Below, one piece after another: positions 44,945 to 53,302 of a DNA stretch of 64,000 nucleotides. The notes beneath the pieces were generated by a model. That model saw nothing but the letters and a program-made list of their open reading frames with translations. It had not been told where the DNA came from and made no database searches. Source of the DNA: Flavobacteriaceae bacterium (lineage in GTDB: Bacteria; Bacteroidota; Bacteroidia; Flavobacteriales; Flavobacteriaceae); assembly GCA_947488595.1 (NCBI GenBank), contig CANKZI010000002.1, positions 1 to 64,000 of the forward strand, read 5' to 3'. Numbering within the stretch: the stretch's first letter is position 1; each line of letters starts with the position of its first letter. The position numbers and the translations under genes were made by a program.

Positions 44945-45424
44945 ATGCAAAACAGTTTTACACTTAACGAAGCCCAACAAAAACTCGAATATTATTGCGC
45001 CTACCAAGAGCGTTGTCACGACGAAGTGCAGCACAAATTACGAAGCATGAAAATGATTCCAGACGCCATAGATGTTATAATCGTTCATCTTATTGCGCAC
45101 GATTTTTTGAATGAAGAACGTTTCGCTTGCAGTTTTGCTAGAGGGAAACACCGCATAAAAGCGTGGGGAAAAATCAGAATTATTAATGAGTTAAAATTCA
45201 GACATATTTCCAAGTACAATATTGATACTGCATTAAAGCAAATCACAGAAGACGAATACATGACCACTTTTAATCAACTTTCTGAAACCCATTGGGCGGG
45301 CATGAGAGAAAGCAATAGTCTCAAAAAAAGAAAGAAATTTTGTGATTTTTTACTCAGAAAAGGTTTTGAAAGCAATTTGGTTTACGAAAAAGTAAAAGCT
45401 TTAGAAAAAGATAATGCGCTATAA
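44945..45424 (+). CDS. recX: Regulatory protein RecX
   Basis: 159 residues from the ATG at 44945. RecX proteins bind RecA filaments and modulate recombination. The helical three-repeat pattern is visible: CAYQERCHDEVQHKLRSM, then FLNEERFACSFARGKHRIKA (with the conserved ERFA), GKIRIINELKFRHIS and a third repeat with KKRKKFCDFLLRKGF. Its end overlaps the convergent ketoacyl synthase gene by 6 nt. Confidence 0.92.
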   Translation: MQNSFTLNEAQQKLEYYCAYQERCHDEVQHKLRSMKMIPDAIDVIIVHLIAHDFLNEERFACSFARGKHRIKAWGKIRIINELKFRHISKYNIDTALKQITEDEYMTTFNQLSETHWAGMRESNSLKKRKKFCDFLLRKGFESNLVYEKVKALEKDNAL

Positions 45425-46573
45425 ACTTAACAATAAACTCACCGCATTTCCGCCAAAACCTACCGCATTAATCAGTACTTTTCGGATGGGTTGTTTGGAT
45501 TTTTGTTGGTCAAAAAACGGAACGCCAATAAATTGATTGTGTTGCATCATCATCAACGCCATTTCGATACTCAGCATACCCGAAGCGCCAAATGTGTGTC
45601 CGATTTTCCATTTGTTGGTTGTCAATAATGGCAATTTAGCACCAAAAACTTTTTGCACTGCAAGGTATTCTGTTGTATCGCCTTTTATGGTGCCAGGTGC
45701 GTGCATTATTATCACATCAACGGTTGTAATGTCGGTATTTTGCAATGCCATTTGCATAGATTTTTGAAAACATTGGGCTTCCGCCGAAATAGAAATGTTG
45801 TGTTCCAAAATTTCGGTGGCATAGCCCAAACCGATAATATAACCCAAAGCTTTGTCTTTTTTTCCGATTTCCAAACAACAAACCGAAGCCGCTTCGCCCA
45901 AAATCATGCTGTTTTGTTTTTTTTCGAAATCCATGGCGCGACTAGGAAAATCCGAATTTTGTTTGGCATAAATTTTCATGGCTCGCATTTGCGCAATAGT
46001 AAAAGCGGTTAAAGGTGCTTCGCTTCCGCCAACAAGAAATTTGTCGGACATGCCAGCTTTGAGCCACGCAACGCCATTTAAAACAGCATGTAACGCCGTC
46101 GAACACGTAATCGAATGTGAAATTTCGGGTCCGTTACTTTGCAAATCATGGGCCACCCAAGATGAAATATTGCCCAAAGTAGTGGTGGGAGAAGCCAAGG
46201 TTGCTGCTTTTCCGGTTTGGAGAAACGTTTCAAAATGTTTTTCAAACAAAGAAGTTGCGCCACGCGAAGAACCAATATTGATTCCGAAAACGGCTTGATT
46301 AGTCCAACCTGCTTTTTTTATGGCTTCGCGCGAAGCGGTCATGGCATACAAAACCGAATTGTCGAGCGATTTGTATTTGTGGTCGGATTGTTTGAGGTTT
46401 TCAACTGCTATTTTTGAAGCATCATCCAAAGGCGCTGCCCATGCTTTTTGATTACCAAATTCCTGTTGAACAAAACAATGATTGCTGTTGCAATAGTTGT
46501 TCCAAATGGCTTCTGGGTTGTTTCCCAAAGGCGACACAGAAGCGATTGACGTTATGGAGATGGTTTGTAGCAA
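45419..46573 (-). CDS. Beta-ketoacyl synthase in the biotin cluster
   Basis: 384 residues of the thiolase-fold condensing-enzyme family (FabB/FabF type). The triad is intact: Cys157 in SITCSTALHA, His291 in MHAPGTIKGDTTE, His326 in WKIGHTFGASG. The start is a TTG; an in-frame TAG lies 13 codons upstream and no ATG intervenes. It is the last gene on this strand after bioF-DUF2007-bioD-bioA, separated from bioA by repeat copy C. The location suggests a role in making the pimelate moiety, which is inference. Confidence 0.88.
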   Translation of the reverse strand: MLQTISITSIASVSPLGNNPEAIWNNYCNSNHCFVQQEFGNQKAWAAPLDDASKIAVENLKQSDHKYKSLDNSVLYAMTASREAIKKAGWTNQAVFGINIGSSRGATSLFEKHFETFLQTGKAATLASPTTTLGNISSWVAHDLQSNGPEISHSITCSTALHAVLNGVAWLKAGMSDKFLVGGSEAPLTAFTIAQMRAMKIYAKQNSDFPSRAMDFEKKQNSMILGEAASVCCLEIGKKDKALGYIIGLGYATEILEHNISISAEAQCFQKSMQMALQNTDITTVDVIIMHAPGTIKGDTTEYLAVQKVFGAKLPLLTTNKWKIGHTFGASGMLSIEMALMMMQHNQFIGVPFFDQQKSKQPIRKVLINAVGFGGNAVSLLLSL

Positions 46574-46606
46574 TGGAATATTGATAGTGATTGGTTTTGA
46601 AAATGC

Positions 46607-46685
46607 CTAGCCCTGATAGTAGCGGCGTCCTTTTGCCTGCTTCTTTAGCAGGTAAAAGATACAGCGGATAGCAGGAATTGCTGCA
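46607..46685 (+). repeat. Dispersed intergenic hairpin repeat, copy C
   Basis: CTAGCCCTGATAGTAGCGG and GTCCTTTT at the left; AAAAGATACAGCGG and ATAGCAGGAATTGCTGC at the right. The inner stem is GCCTGC against GCAGGT around TTCTTTA. It lies between bioA and the ketoacyl synthase gene. Confidence 0.8.
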
Positions 46686-46688
46686 AAA

Positions 46689-47960
46689 TTAAACTATTTC
46701 TAAGGCTTCTTCAACAATTGTATAGACTTTTTCGAGTTGTTGTTGGGTAATAATATAGGGTGGCAAAATATAAACGATGTTGCCCACAGGTCGCAGTACC
46801 ACCCCTTTTTCGATAAAAAAATTATAAAGTTTGTTGCGCATGGTGCCATAGTAACTTTCTTGACTTTCGATTTTGATTTCTAATGCAAAAATAACACCCA
46901 AAACCCTTGTTGTGCTGACTTTTGGATGGTTTTGAATGTGTTTTTGAAAGGCCAAATGACTTTGGTTGACTCTTGCAATATTATGTTGCATGGTATCGGT
47001 TTCTAGCAAAGACAAACTCGCCAAAGCGGCGGCACAACCTGTTGGATTGGCCGTAAATGTATGTCCATGAAAAAGTGCTTTATTGATATCGTCATCATAA
47101 AACGCATCAAATAAATCTTGTGTGAATGTGGTGATGGCCATCGGAATGGTTCCGCCAGTCAGTGCTTTCGATAAGCAAATCATGTCAGGTTGTTGTTTTA
47201 AATAATTGCAAGCAAAATTTTTACCCGTTTTTCCGAAACCTGTCATTACCTCGTCGGCTATAGTGAGGACTTTGTTTGCATGACAAATTTGGATGAGCTG
47301 GTCTAAGCTTTCGGGAGTATACATGACCATACCGGCTGCACCTTGTACTAATGGTTCAAAGATAAAAGCGGCGCAAGGATTATTTTTTATGGCTTCTTTT
47401 AAAGCGGCTTCGCTCGCCATTTCGCGACCTTTTATAGGTACCGGAATCCGCACTACATCGATAAACATGCCATTAAAAGCTTCTGTAAAAAGAGAAATAC
47501 CACTGGCTGCCATGGCGGCAAAAGTATCGCCGTGAAACGCATCTTCGAAAGCGATTATGGTCGTTCTTTTTTGGTTATTATTAAAAAAATATTGCAAGCT
47601 GACTTTAATGGCCACTTCGATTGCAGTGGAACCATTGTCAGAAAAGAAAATCTTTTTTTGATTGTCGGGTAGTATTTGAAGTAATTTTTCGCCCAATAAA
47701 ATGGCGGGTTCATGTGTAAAACCACCAAAAAGTACGTGCTCTAAAGTCGTTAGTTGCTTGTAAATTGCATCGGCAATAACGGTATTAGAATGTCCGAACG
47801 GATTGACCCACCAGGAGGCAATCGCATCAATGTATTCTTTGTCGTTTTCGTCCCAAAGCAACGCGTCTTTACCGCGAACGATTGCAATTGCTGGTTGCGC
47901 CGTTTTGTGTTGGGTATAAGGATGCCAAAGGTGTTGGCGGTCTCTGTCTGTTAGGTTCAT
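46689..47960 (-). CDS. bioA: Adenosylmethionine--8-amino-7-oxononanoate aminotransferase
   Basis: Converts KAPA to DAPA with SAM as amino donor; PLP fold type I. 423 residues, normal for BioA. It starts NLTDRDRQHLWHPYTQ (the HPYTQ motif of BioA) and has the PLP lysine in CLSKALTGGTIPMA and FHGDTFAAMAASG. It overlaps bioD by 4 nt at its start, implying translational coupling. Confidence 0.97.
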   Translation of the reverse strand: MNLTDRDRQHLWHPYTQHKTAQPAIAIVRGKDALLWDENDKEYIDAIASWWVNPFGHSNTVIADAIYKQLTTLEHVLFGGFTHEPAILLGEKLLQILPDNQKKIFFSDNGSTAIEVAIKVSLQYFFNNNQKRTTIIAFEDAFHGDTFAAMAASGISLFTEAFNGMFIDVVRIPVPIKGREMASEAALKEAIKNNPCAAFIFEPLVQGAAGMVMYTPESLDQLIQICHANKVLTIADEVMTGFGKTGKNFACNYLKQQPDMICLSKALTGGTIPMAITTFTQDLFDAFYDDDINKALFHGHTFTANPTGCAAALASLSLLETDTMQHNIARVNQSHLAFQKHIQNHPKVSTTRVLGVIFALEIKIESQESYYGTMRNKLYNFFIEKGVVLRPVGNIVYILPPYIITQQQLEKVYTIVEEALEIV

Positions 47961-48601
47961 ATTTTTTTATGCTCTTTTCTGTTTTCTATTGCTTGGATTT
48001 CTCTTCGAAAAGCATCGGCATATTCACGAATTACATTTTGATCAAAATAAGGTTCGTTTTCGATTCTTCCAATCATGGAAATCCCAGTCTTATTCAGAAT
48101 AATACTTTCGGTTGCTTGGTTTTCATCGCCAGAAAAAACAATGCCACTTATTGTCATATTCCGATTTTTTAAAGCTTCAATGGTCAATAAAGTGTGGTTG
48201 ATGCTTCCTAGATAATGACGTGAAACCACGATGACTTTGTAATCGGGTTGTATGAGGTCAATCACACAATCGGCCGCATTCAGCGGAACAAAAAGTCCGC
48301 CAGCGCCTTCGATAACCAAGTGATTGTTGGTTTTTGGTTCAACAATTTTTTTCATATCAATGGCAATACCGTCGATATTCGCTGCATGATGTGGACTTGC
48401 CGGCGTTTTTAATTGATAGGCATTATCAAAGATTTTGGATTTTGAATTGGACAATAGTGATTTGACTTTATGACTGTCAGAATTGTCCAAATCGCCTGCT
48501 TGAATCGGTTTCCAATAATCGGCTTCGAGTGCTTCAACAACGATTGCAGCTGTAATGGTCTTGCCAACATCGGTCGATATTCCTGTGATAAATAGTTTCA
48601 T
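47957..48601 (-). CDS. bioD: Dethiobiotin synthetase
   Basis: Closes the ureido ring of DAPA to dethiobiotin using ATP and CO2. 214 residues; P-loop ITGISTDVGKTITAAIV, catalytic-site KPIQAGD, and VIEGAGGLFVPLN near the middle. It overlaps its neighbours by 4 nt on both sides (DUF2007 upstream, bioA downstream). Confidence 0.97.
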   Translation of the reverse strand: MKLFITGISTDVGKTITAAIVVEALEADYWKPIQAGDLDNSDSHKVKSLLSNSKSKIFDNAYQLKTPASPHHAANIDGIAIDMKKIVEPKTNNHLVIEGAGGLFVPLNAADCVIDLIQPDYKVIVVSRHYLGSINHTLLTIEALKNRNMTISGIVFSGDENQATESIILNKTGISMIGRIENEPYFDQNVIREYADAFRREIQAIENRKEHKKI

Positions 48602-49014
48602 GTTTTGTCAAATTGTGTATTGCAGTTAGCGCATCGGTACTTGTATTTTGTATAAATGGGAATGAGGATCAATAGAAAAGAAAACAAAAAGGCGAAAAGT
48701 GATTTTAGGTCTTTTATGGTCGAAAAAAAATCGATTTTCTCGCTCTGACAATTGGGACATTTGATGTTTTGCCCATCATCATCTACCGCATACAATTTGA
48801 CTTCCGATAAAATTGATTTTGCATTATGGAAGTCTTCGGTTTTCACAAGCAATTTCACTCCGCCAATAGCATTGCTCAATAACGGATCGGCATCAATGGT
48901 ATAACTATCTTGAAGAAAAACTTCGATACCCGAAGCTTCTAATTTTCCTTTGAAAATGTGGGCTTCAGCGGCGTATTGAAATTGGGCAACTTTTGTAAAT
49001 TTATTACTTGTCAT
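48598..49014 (-). CDS. DUF2007 zinc-ribbon membrane protein
   Basis: 138 residues. An N-terminal DUF2007 domain (FTKVAQFQYAAEAHIFKGKL, then GGVKLLVKTEDFHNAKSIL), a zinc-ribbon half IKCPNCQSEKI, a membrane helix (LFAFLFSFLLILIPIYTKY) and a second C-x2-C (RCANCNTQF). The two C-x2-C knuckles flank the helix, which is unusual. It overlaps bioF by 11 nt and bioD by 4 nt, so it sits inside the biotin operon although no biotin role is known. Confidence 0.85.
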   Translation of the reverse strand: MTSNKFTKVAQFQYAAEAHIFKGKLEASGIEVFLQDSYTIDADPLLSNAIGGVKLLVKTEDFHNAKSILSEVKLYAVDDDGQNIKCPNCQSEKIDFFSTIKDLKSLFAFLFSFLLILIPIYTKYKYRCANCNTQFDKT

Positions 49015-50173
49015 ACGCTACAAAGTTACCTAACAATTGCAATACTTCTGAGATTTCTTTTTCAGAATTGTAACTGTGCAAGCAAAAACGCAGTCGTTCT
49101 TGTCCGTTCGGAACCGTCGGTGCGAGTATTGCTTTTACATCAAAACCATTTTTTTGCAATTGAGTAGCAATGGTTTTTACTTTATCGTTGCCCGGAACAA
49201 TGGCCGATTGTATGGCCGATTTGCTTCTAACGAACAGCGGTTTCAAACTTAAAAGGTTTTTTTGCTGGTTAAAATATAGGATATTATGTTGCAGTTTTTG
49301 TATGCCATTGCTATCGGTCTCTAAATGCTGGTATGCCATTAAAATCGTGGCAACCGAATGGGGTGAAAGTCCCGTTGTATAAATAAAACTTCGAGCAAAA
49401 TTGACCAAATAATCTTTTAGGTCTTGACTACCTAAAATGGCTGCTCCATGACAACCCAATCATTTCCCGAAAGTTACGATGCGCGCAAAAACAGCGCTTG
49501 CTAAATTTAATTCTTGCATCAAACCTGCACCATTTTTGCTAAAAACACCCAAAGCATGGGCTTCATCGATGACCAAAAGGCAATTGTATTTTTCTGAAAT
49601 TGCTACCAATTCGGTTAGATTTGGCGTATCGCCATCCATCGAAAAAACCGATTCGGTTACAATATAAATTTCAGAAAGATTATTTTTTTCGTTGGTTTTT
49701 TCTTGACAAAGCGCGATCAGTCGTTCTACATCTGCGCCATCATTGTGTTTGAATTTATAGGACCTGGCATAACCCATCAGAATTCCGTCACGGATAGAGG
49801 CGTGACACAATTCGTCATACAATATAAAATCATTTTTTTGAGGCACACAGCCAAAAAATCCCACATTGGCATCGTAACCCGAATTAAAAATCAAGGCACT
49901 TTCTGACTGATGGAATTGCGCAATAAATTGTTCTGTTATGGCATATAAATCATGGTTGCCAGATAATAATCGTGAACCTGTTGCACCATTTTGTTGGATT
50001 TTATTGTCGGTCAAAAAACGATGTGTTGCATCAAAAACAGCTTTGGATTTTGAAAGACCAATATAATCATTAGAAGCAAAATCGACCAAATTATTGTTGC
50101 TTGGCAATTGCCTAACAGCATTATTTTGCTTCCGGGTTTGGAGTTTTGCGGCTAGATTTTGTGGTAATTTCAT
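49004..50173 (-). pseudogene. bioF: 8-amino-7-oxononanoate synthase interrupted by in-frame TGA
   Basis: The frame is open for 389 codons apart from one TGA at 49460-49462, so the intact product would have the normal BioF length. The first 237 residues include FASNDYIGLSKSKAVFDA, NGATGSRLLSGNHDLY, LCHASIRDG and IDEAHALGV, and end IVTFGK, where the lysine (K237) is the PLP Schiff-base residue. The stop follows at once, then LGCHGAAILGSQDLKDYLVN continues in the same frame. E. coli BioF has glycine at the stopped position (TFGKGFG), and GGA to TGA is one substitution. A truncated product would lack the C-terminal domain. First gene of the bioF-DUF2007-bioD-bioA operon. Sequencing error is possible. 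Confidence 0.88.
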
Positions 50174-50178
50174 AATTG

Positions 50179-50186
50179 CAAAGTTA
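50179..50186 (-). promoter_or_regulatory. Candidate -7 element of the biotin operon
   Basis: The minus strand reads TAACTTTG, only 5 nt before the bioF ATG, so the transcript would be nearly leaderless. GTTA-cctta-TAAC, an imperfect palindrome, overlaps it at 50183-50195. Confidence 0.4.
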
Positions 50187-50319
50187 CCTTATAACTTCAA
50201 AACAAGAAAAAAAAATACCGCCAATTGCTTCGCCAGTCGAACTTTTGTTCTCGTGTCGAAAATTAAGATGCAAATTTTCTAATTTGAGTAAATTTAAAAT
50301 AGGTGATTTACGGTAAAAA

Positions 50320-50349
50320 AAAACGTTCCGAAATCAATCGGAACGTTTT
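50320..50349 (-). terminator. Terminator after the cold-shock gene
   Basis: AAAACGTTCCGA and TCGGAACGTTTT form a 12-bp stem with a 6-nt loop, 34 nt beyond the stop. Confidence 0.85.
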
Positions 50350-50383
50350 AAACATTCTAGGTAACTAAAAATATGCTTATATA

Positions 50384-50584
50384 TTAGTCTTCAAGTGCTA
50401 CAACTTGTGCAGCTACTTTACCTTTTCTTCCTTCTTCTTCTTCATAAGATACTCTGTCTCCTTCGCGAAGTTCTTCCGCTCTGATTCCTGAAGCATGAAC
50501 GAAGATGTCTTTTCCTGTTTCTTCGTCTGTAATAAATCCGTAACCTTTAGATTCATTGAAAAATTTTACTGTTCCTGTGCGCAT
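50384..50584 (-). CDS. Cold-shock protein
   Basis: 66 residues, a single OB-fold cold-shock domain. RNP1 is KGYGFIT (with GTVKFFNESKGYGFI) and RNP2 is DIFVHASGI, the nucleic-acid-binding motifs. A Glu-rich loop (EEEEGRKGK) follows. Such proteins act as RNA chaperones. Transcribed alone, with its own promoter and terminator. Confidence 0.96.
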   Translation of the reverse strand: MRTGTVKFFNESKGYGFITDEETGKDIFVHASGIRAEELREGDRVSYEEEEGRKGKVAAQVVALED

Positions 50585-50613
50585 TGTAATTGTAATAAAA
50601 ATTTATAATGATG

Positions 50614-50621
50614 CAAATGTA
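50614..50621 (-). promoter_or_regulatory. Candidate -7 element of the cold-shock gene
   Basis: The minus strand reads TACATTTG, 29 nt before the ATG. The leader is therefore short, unlike the long leaders of E. coli cspA. Confidence 0.5.
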
Positions 50622-50776
50622 ATCTTTAATGTAATACGAAATTTATTTTGTTAATTTATTTTTGAAAAATATTGATTTACAGTGATTTCGAATGCTATCT
50701 ATTCAATATAAAAATTGGATTGTTGAGTTTAAAAGCCACCATTTTAACAGATAAATTCTAGTGATTTGCCTCCAAA

Positions 50777-52528
50777 TTATTTTAAATCCAGCTGAATATG
50801 CAATTCCTCCAATTGTTTTTCATCAATCACCGATGGCGCATCGATCATCACATCGCGACCCGAATTGTTTTTTGGGAACGCAATAAAATCCCTAATGGTT
50901 TCTTGTCCGCCCAAAATCGCAACCAATCGGTCCAATCCAAAAGCCAATCCGCCGTGTGGTGGCGCACCAAACTGAAACGCATCCATTAAAAATCCAAACT
51001 GGTTTCTAGCTTCTTCTTCGGTAAAGCCCAAATATTTGAACATCAATTGTTGCGTTGCTTTGTCGTGAATTCGGATAGAACCACCGCCAATTTCGTTGCC
51101 ATTCAAAACCATGTCATAAGCGTTCGCACGCACTTTTCCAGGATTGGTCGCCAACAAATCCATGTCTTCGGGTTTTGGCGATGTAAACGGATGGTGCATC
51201 GCATGCCACCTGCCGCTTGCTTCGTCCAGTTCTAATAACGGAAAATCGACTACCCAAAGCGGTGCAAATACGGCTGGATTTCGCAAACCTAAATTGGTGG
51301 CGAGTTCCATGCGCAAAGCACTCAATTGGGTTCTGGTTTTATCGGCTGGACCCGAAAGTACCAACATCAAGTCGCCTGGTTTTGTATTCATTTTTTCTGA
51401 CCAAGCTTTCAAATCTTCTTGGCTATAAAATTTATCGACCGACGATTTTAAACTGCCATCCAATTCATGCTTGCAATACACCATTCCGGTTGCGCCAATT
51501 TGAGGTCTTTTGATCCAATCAATAAGCGCATCGATTTGTTTTCTGGTATAGCTTGCGCAATTTTCGGCATTAAAACCAACCACCAATTCGGCAGCATTAA
51601 AAACCGGAAAATCTTTGTGCTTTGTCACGTCATTTAACTCACAAAATTCCATTCCAAAACGAATGTCTGGTTTGTCATTTCCGTAGGTTTTCATGGCGTA
51701 ATCATAGGTAATTCTTGGAAATTTTTCGACTTCAATACCCTTAATTTCTTTGAGCAAGTGTCTTGTTAATCCTTCAAAAACATTCAGAATGTCTTCTTGT
51801 TCTACAAACGCCATTTCGCAATCAATTTGTGTAAATTCGGGTTGACGGTCGGCACGCAAATCTTCGTCACGGAAACATTTCACAATCTGAAAATATTTGT
51901 CCATACCGCCCACCATCAACAACTGTTTGAAGGTTTGTGGCGATTGCGGCAAGGCATAAAATTGTCCAGCATTCATGCGACTTGGCACAACAAAATCTCT
52001 AGCGCCTTCGGGTGTCGATTTGATTAAATAAGGCGTTTCAACCTCACAAAAATCCAAATCAGATAAATATTTTCTTACTTCCATCGCTACTTTATGGCGA
52101 AAAAGCAAACTGTTTTTAACAGGATTGCGTCGAATATCCAAATAGCGGTATTTCATTCTAATGTCTTCGCCGCCATCGGTTTCGTCTTCGATTGTAAAAG
52201 GCGGCGTTAACGAAGCGTTTAAAATAGTCAATTCAGTTACCAAAATTTCGATATCACCTGTAGCCATATTGGCATTCTTTGCTTCACGTTCAATCACCGT
52301 TCCCTTGGCTTGCACCACAAATTCGCGTCCGAGGGTTTTTGCCAATTCAAAAACGGCTTTATCGGTGCGGCTTTCGTCAAAAACCAATTGGGTCACGCCA
52401 TAACGGTCGCGCAAATCAACCCAATTCATAAAACCTTTGTCGCGTGATTTTTGAACCCAGCCCGCAAGCGTCACGGGTGAACCAATATGAGCAGCATTCA
52501 ATTCGCCGCAATGATGACTTCTGTACAT
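50777..52528 (-). CDS. aspS: Aspartate--tRNA ligase
   Basis: Charges tRNA-Asp. 583 residues: an N-terminal OB-fold anticodon-binding domain ([20 protein letters not shown]), then the class II core with [20 protein letters not shown] (motif 2), the GAD insertion typical of the bacterial type, and motif 3 [15 protein letters not shown] near the C-terminus. Transcribed alone. Confidence 0.98.
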   Translation of the reverse strand: MYRSHHCGELNAAHIGSPVTLAGWVQKSRDKGFMNWVDLRDRYGVTQLVFDESRTDKAVFELAKTLGREFVVQAKGTVIEREAKNANMATGDIEILVTELTILNASLTPPFTIEDETDGGEDIRMKYRYLDIRRNPVKNSLLFRHKVAMEVRKYLSDLDFCEVETPYLIKSTPEGARDFVVPSRMNAGQFYALPQSPQTFKQLLMVGGMDKYFQIVKCFRDEDLRADRQPEFTQIDCEMAFVEQEDILNVFEGLTRHLLKEIKGIEVEKFPRITYDYAMKTYGNDKPDIRFGMEFCELNDVTKHKDFPVFNAAELVVGFNAENCASYTRKQIDALIDWIKRPQIGATGMVYCKHELDGSLKSSVDKFYSQEDLKAWSEKMNTKPGDLMLVLSGPADKTRTQLSALRMELATNLGLRNPAVFAPLWVVDFPLLELDEASGRWHAMHHPFTSPKPEDMDLLATNPGKVRANAYDMVLNGNEIGGGSIRIHDKATQQLMFKYLGFTEEEARNQFGFLMDAFQFGAPPHGGLAFGLDRLVAILGGQETIRDFIAFPKNNSGRDVMIDAPSVIDEKQLEELHIQLDLK

Positions 52529-52575
52529 TTCTTAAATTTTAAATTACTCTTGTTGCGCCTTTTGAACACGTGTGC

Positions 52576-52604
52576 AAATTTAATTATAATTGTCGATTGT
52601 CAAT
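52576..52604 (-). promoter_or_regulatory. aspS promoter
   Basis: On the minus strand TAAATTTG (52576-52583) is preceded by TTG (52602-52604) with 18 nt between them, 48 nt before the start codon. Confidence 0.6.
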
Positions 52605-52640
52605 GCAATAATAAATGGATGTTTGTTTTTATTTTTAATG

Positions 52641-52733
52641 GCGTTCCCTGCGGGCGTGCTGTTCGCTGTATCTTTTTGCTGCGCCTGCTTCCTGCGGCAC
52701 TGTGGCGCACCAAAAAGGATGCCGCTGCCATCA
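52641..52733 (-). repeat. Dispersed intergenic hairpin repeat, copy D (inverted, GC-rich)
   Basis: Read on the minus strand it has TGGCAGCGGCATCCTTTTT, an inner stem of GGTGCGCC against GGCGCAGC, and AAAAAGATACAGCG, matching the other copies. It is much richer in GC than its surroundings. It fills most of the 380-nt gap between aspS and the plus-strand gene at 52909. Confidence 0.7.
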
Positions 52734-52865
52734 CTTACGCAAACAGTAGCGATAAATAATTCCTTTGGTACATATTAACATCAAAATCCTGAATTCAAAA
52801 ATGTTAAATTTCGCTCAATGTTATTAAATTGTTAAGTTAAAGATTTTTTAATGTAAATTAATTGT

Positions 52866-52873
52866 TATATTTG
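52866..52873 (+). promoter_or_regulatory. Candidate -7 element of the MORN-like gene
   Basis: TATATTTG lies 36 nt before the ATG at 52909. Confidence 0.5.
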
Positions 52874-52908
52874 TTATGTAATTATTAATAAATTAACTTC
52901 TAAAAGCG

Positions 52909-53256
52909 ATGAAAAAGTACATTATAGTAGCAGCAATATTAATTTCAGGTGTCATTTTTGCACAAAACAGAACACCAAAACATGAGGTAATAGGTAATTT
53001 AGTAAAATCGACTTATTATTTTGACAACGGTAAAGTGAGTCAAGAAGGTTTTTATAAAGACGGAAAAGTGCATGGAAAATGGATTTCTTATGACGAAATC
53101 GGAAATAAAAAAGCGATTGGTGAATATAAAGACGGCATCAAAATAGGCAAATGGTTTTTTTGGAGCAACAACGATTTAAGCGAAGTGGATTATAGCGAGA
53201 GCCGTGTAGCATCGATTAAAAATTGGAAACAAGATGCCATCGTCAACCGAAATTAA
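52909..53256 (+). CDS. Exported MORN-repeat protein
   Basis: 115 residues. A signal peptide (MKKYIIVAAILISGVIFAQ) precedes three MORN_2-type repeats: YYFDNGKVSQEGFYKDGKVH, GKWISYDEIGNKKAIGEYKD and GKWFFWSNNDLSEVDY. Similar short proteins are often labelled YwqK-type antitoxin or adenylyltransferase by annotation drift; nothing here supports those names. Monocistronic, with promoter and terminator. Confidence 0.88.
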   Translation: MKKYIIVAAILISGVIFAQNRTPKHEVIGNLVKSTYYFDNGKVSQEGFYKDGKVHGKWISYDEIGNKKAIGEYKDGIKIGKWFFWSNNDLSEVDYSESRVASIKNWKQDAIVNRN

Positions 53257-53274
53257 CTAACCAATTATAATTTT

Positions 53275-53297
53275 AAAACTCCTTAGGGAGTTTTTTT
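53275..53297. terminator. Bidirectional terminator
   Basis: AAAACTCC and GGAGTTTT form an 8-bp stem with a 4-nt loop and a T run between two convergent genes. Confidence 0.75.
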
Positions 53298-53302
53298 ATG
53301 TC

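Noticed and set aside
49460..49462. A variant genetic code with TGA as glycine to explain bioF
   Set aside because: TGA is used as a normal stop at other genes here, for example gpsA (13066-13068), and Bacteroidota of this type use the standard stop meaning.
52909..53256. Antitoxin or adenylyltransferase identity for the MORN-like gene
   Set aside because: Only MORN-type repeats and a signal peptide are visible, and no toxin gene adjoins it.
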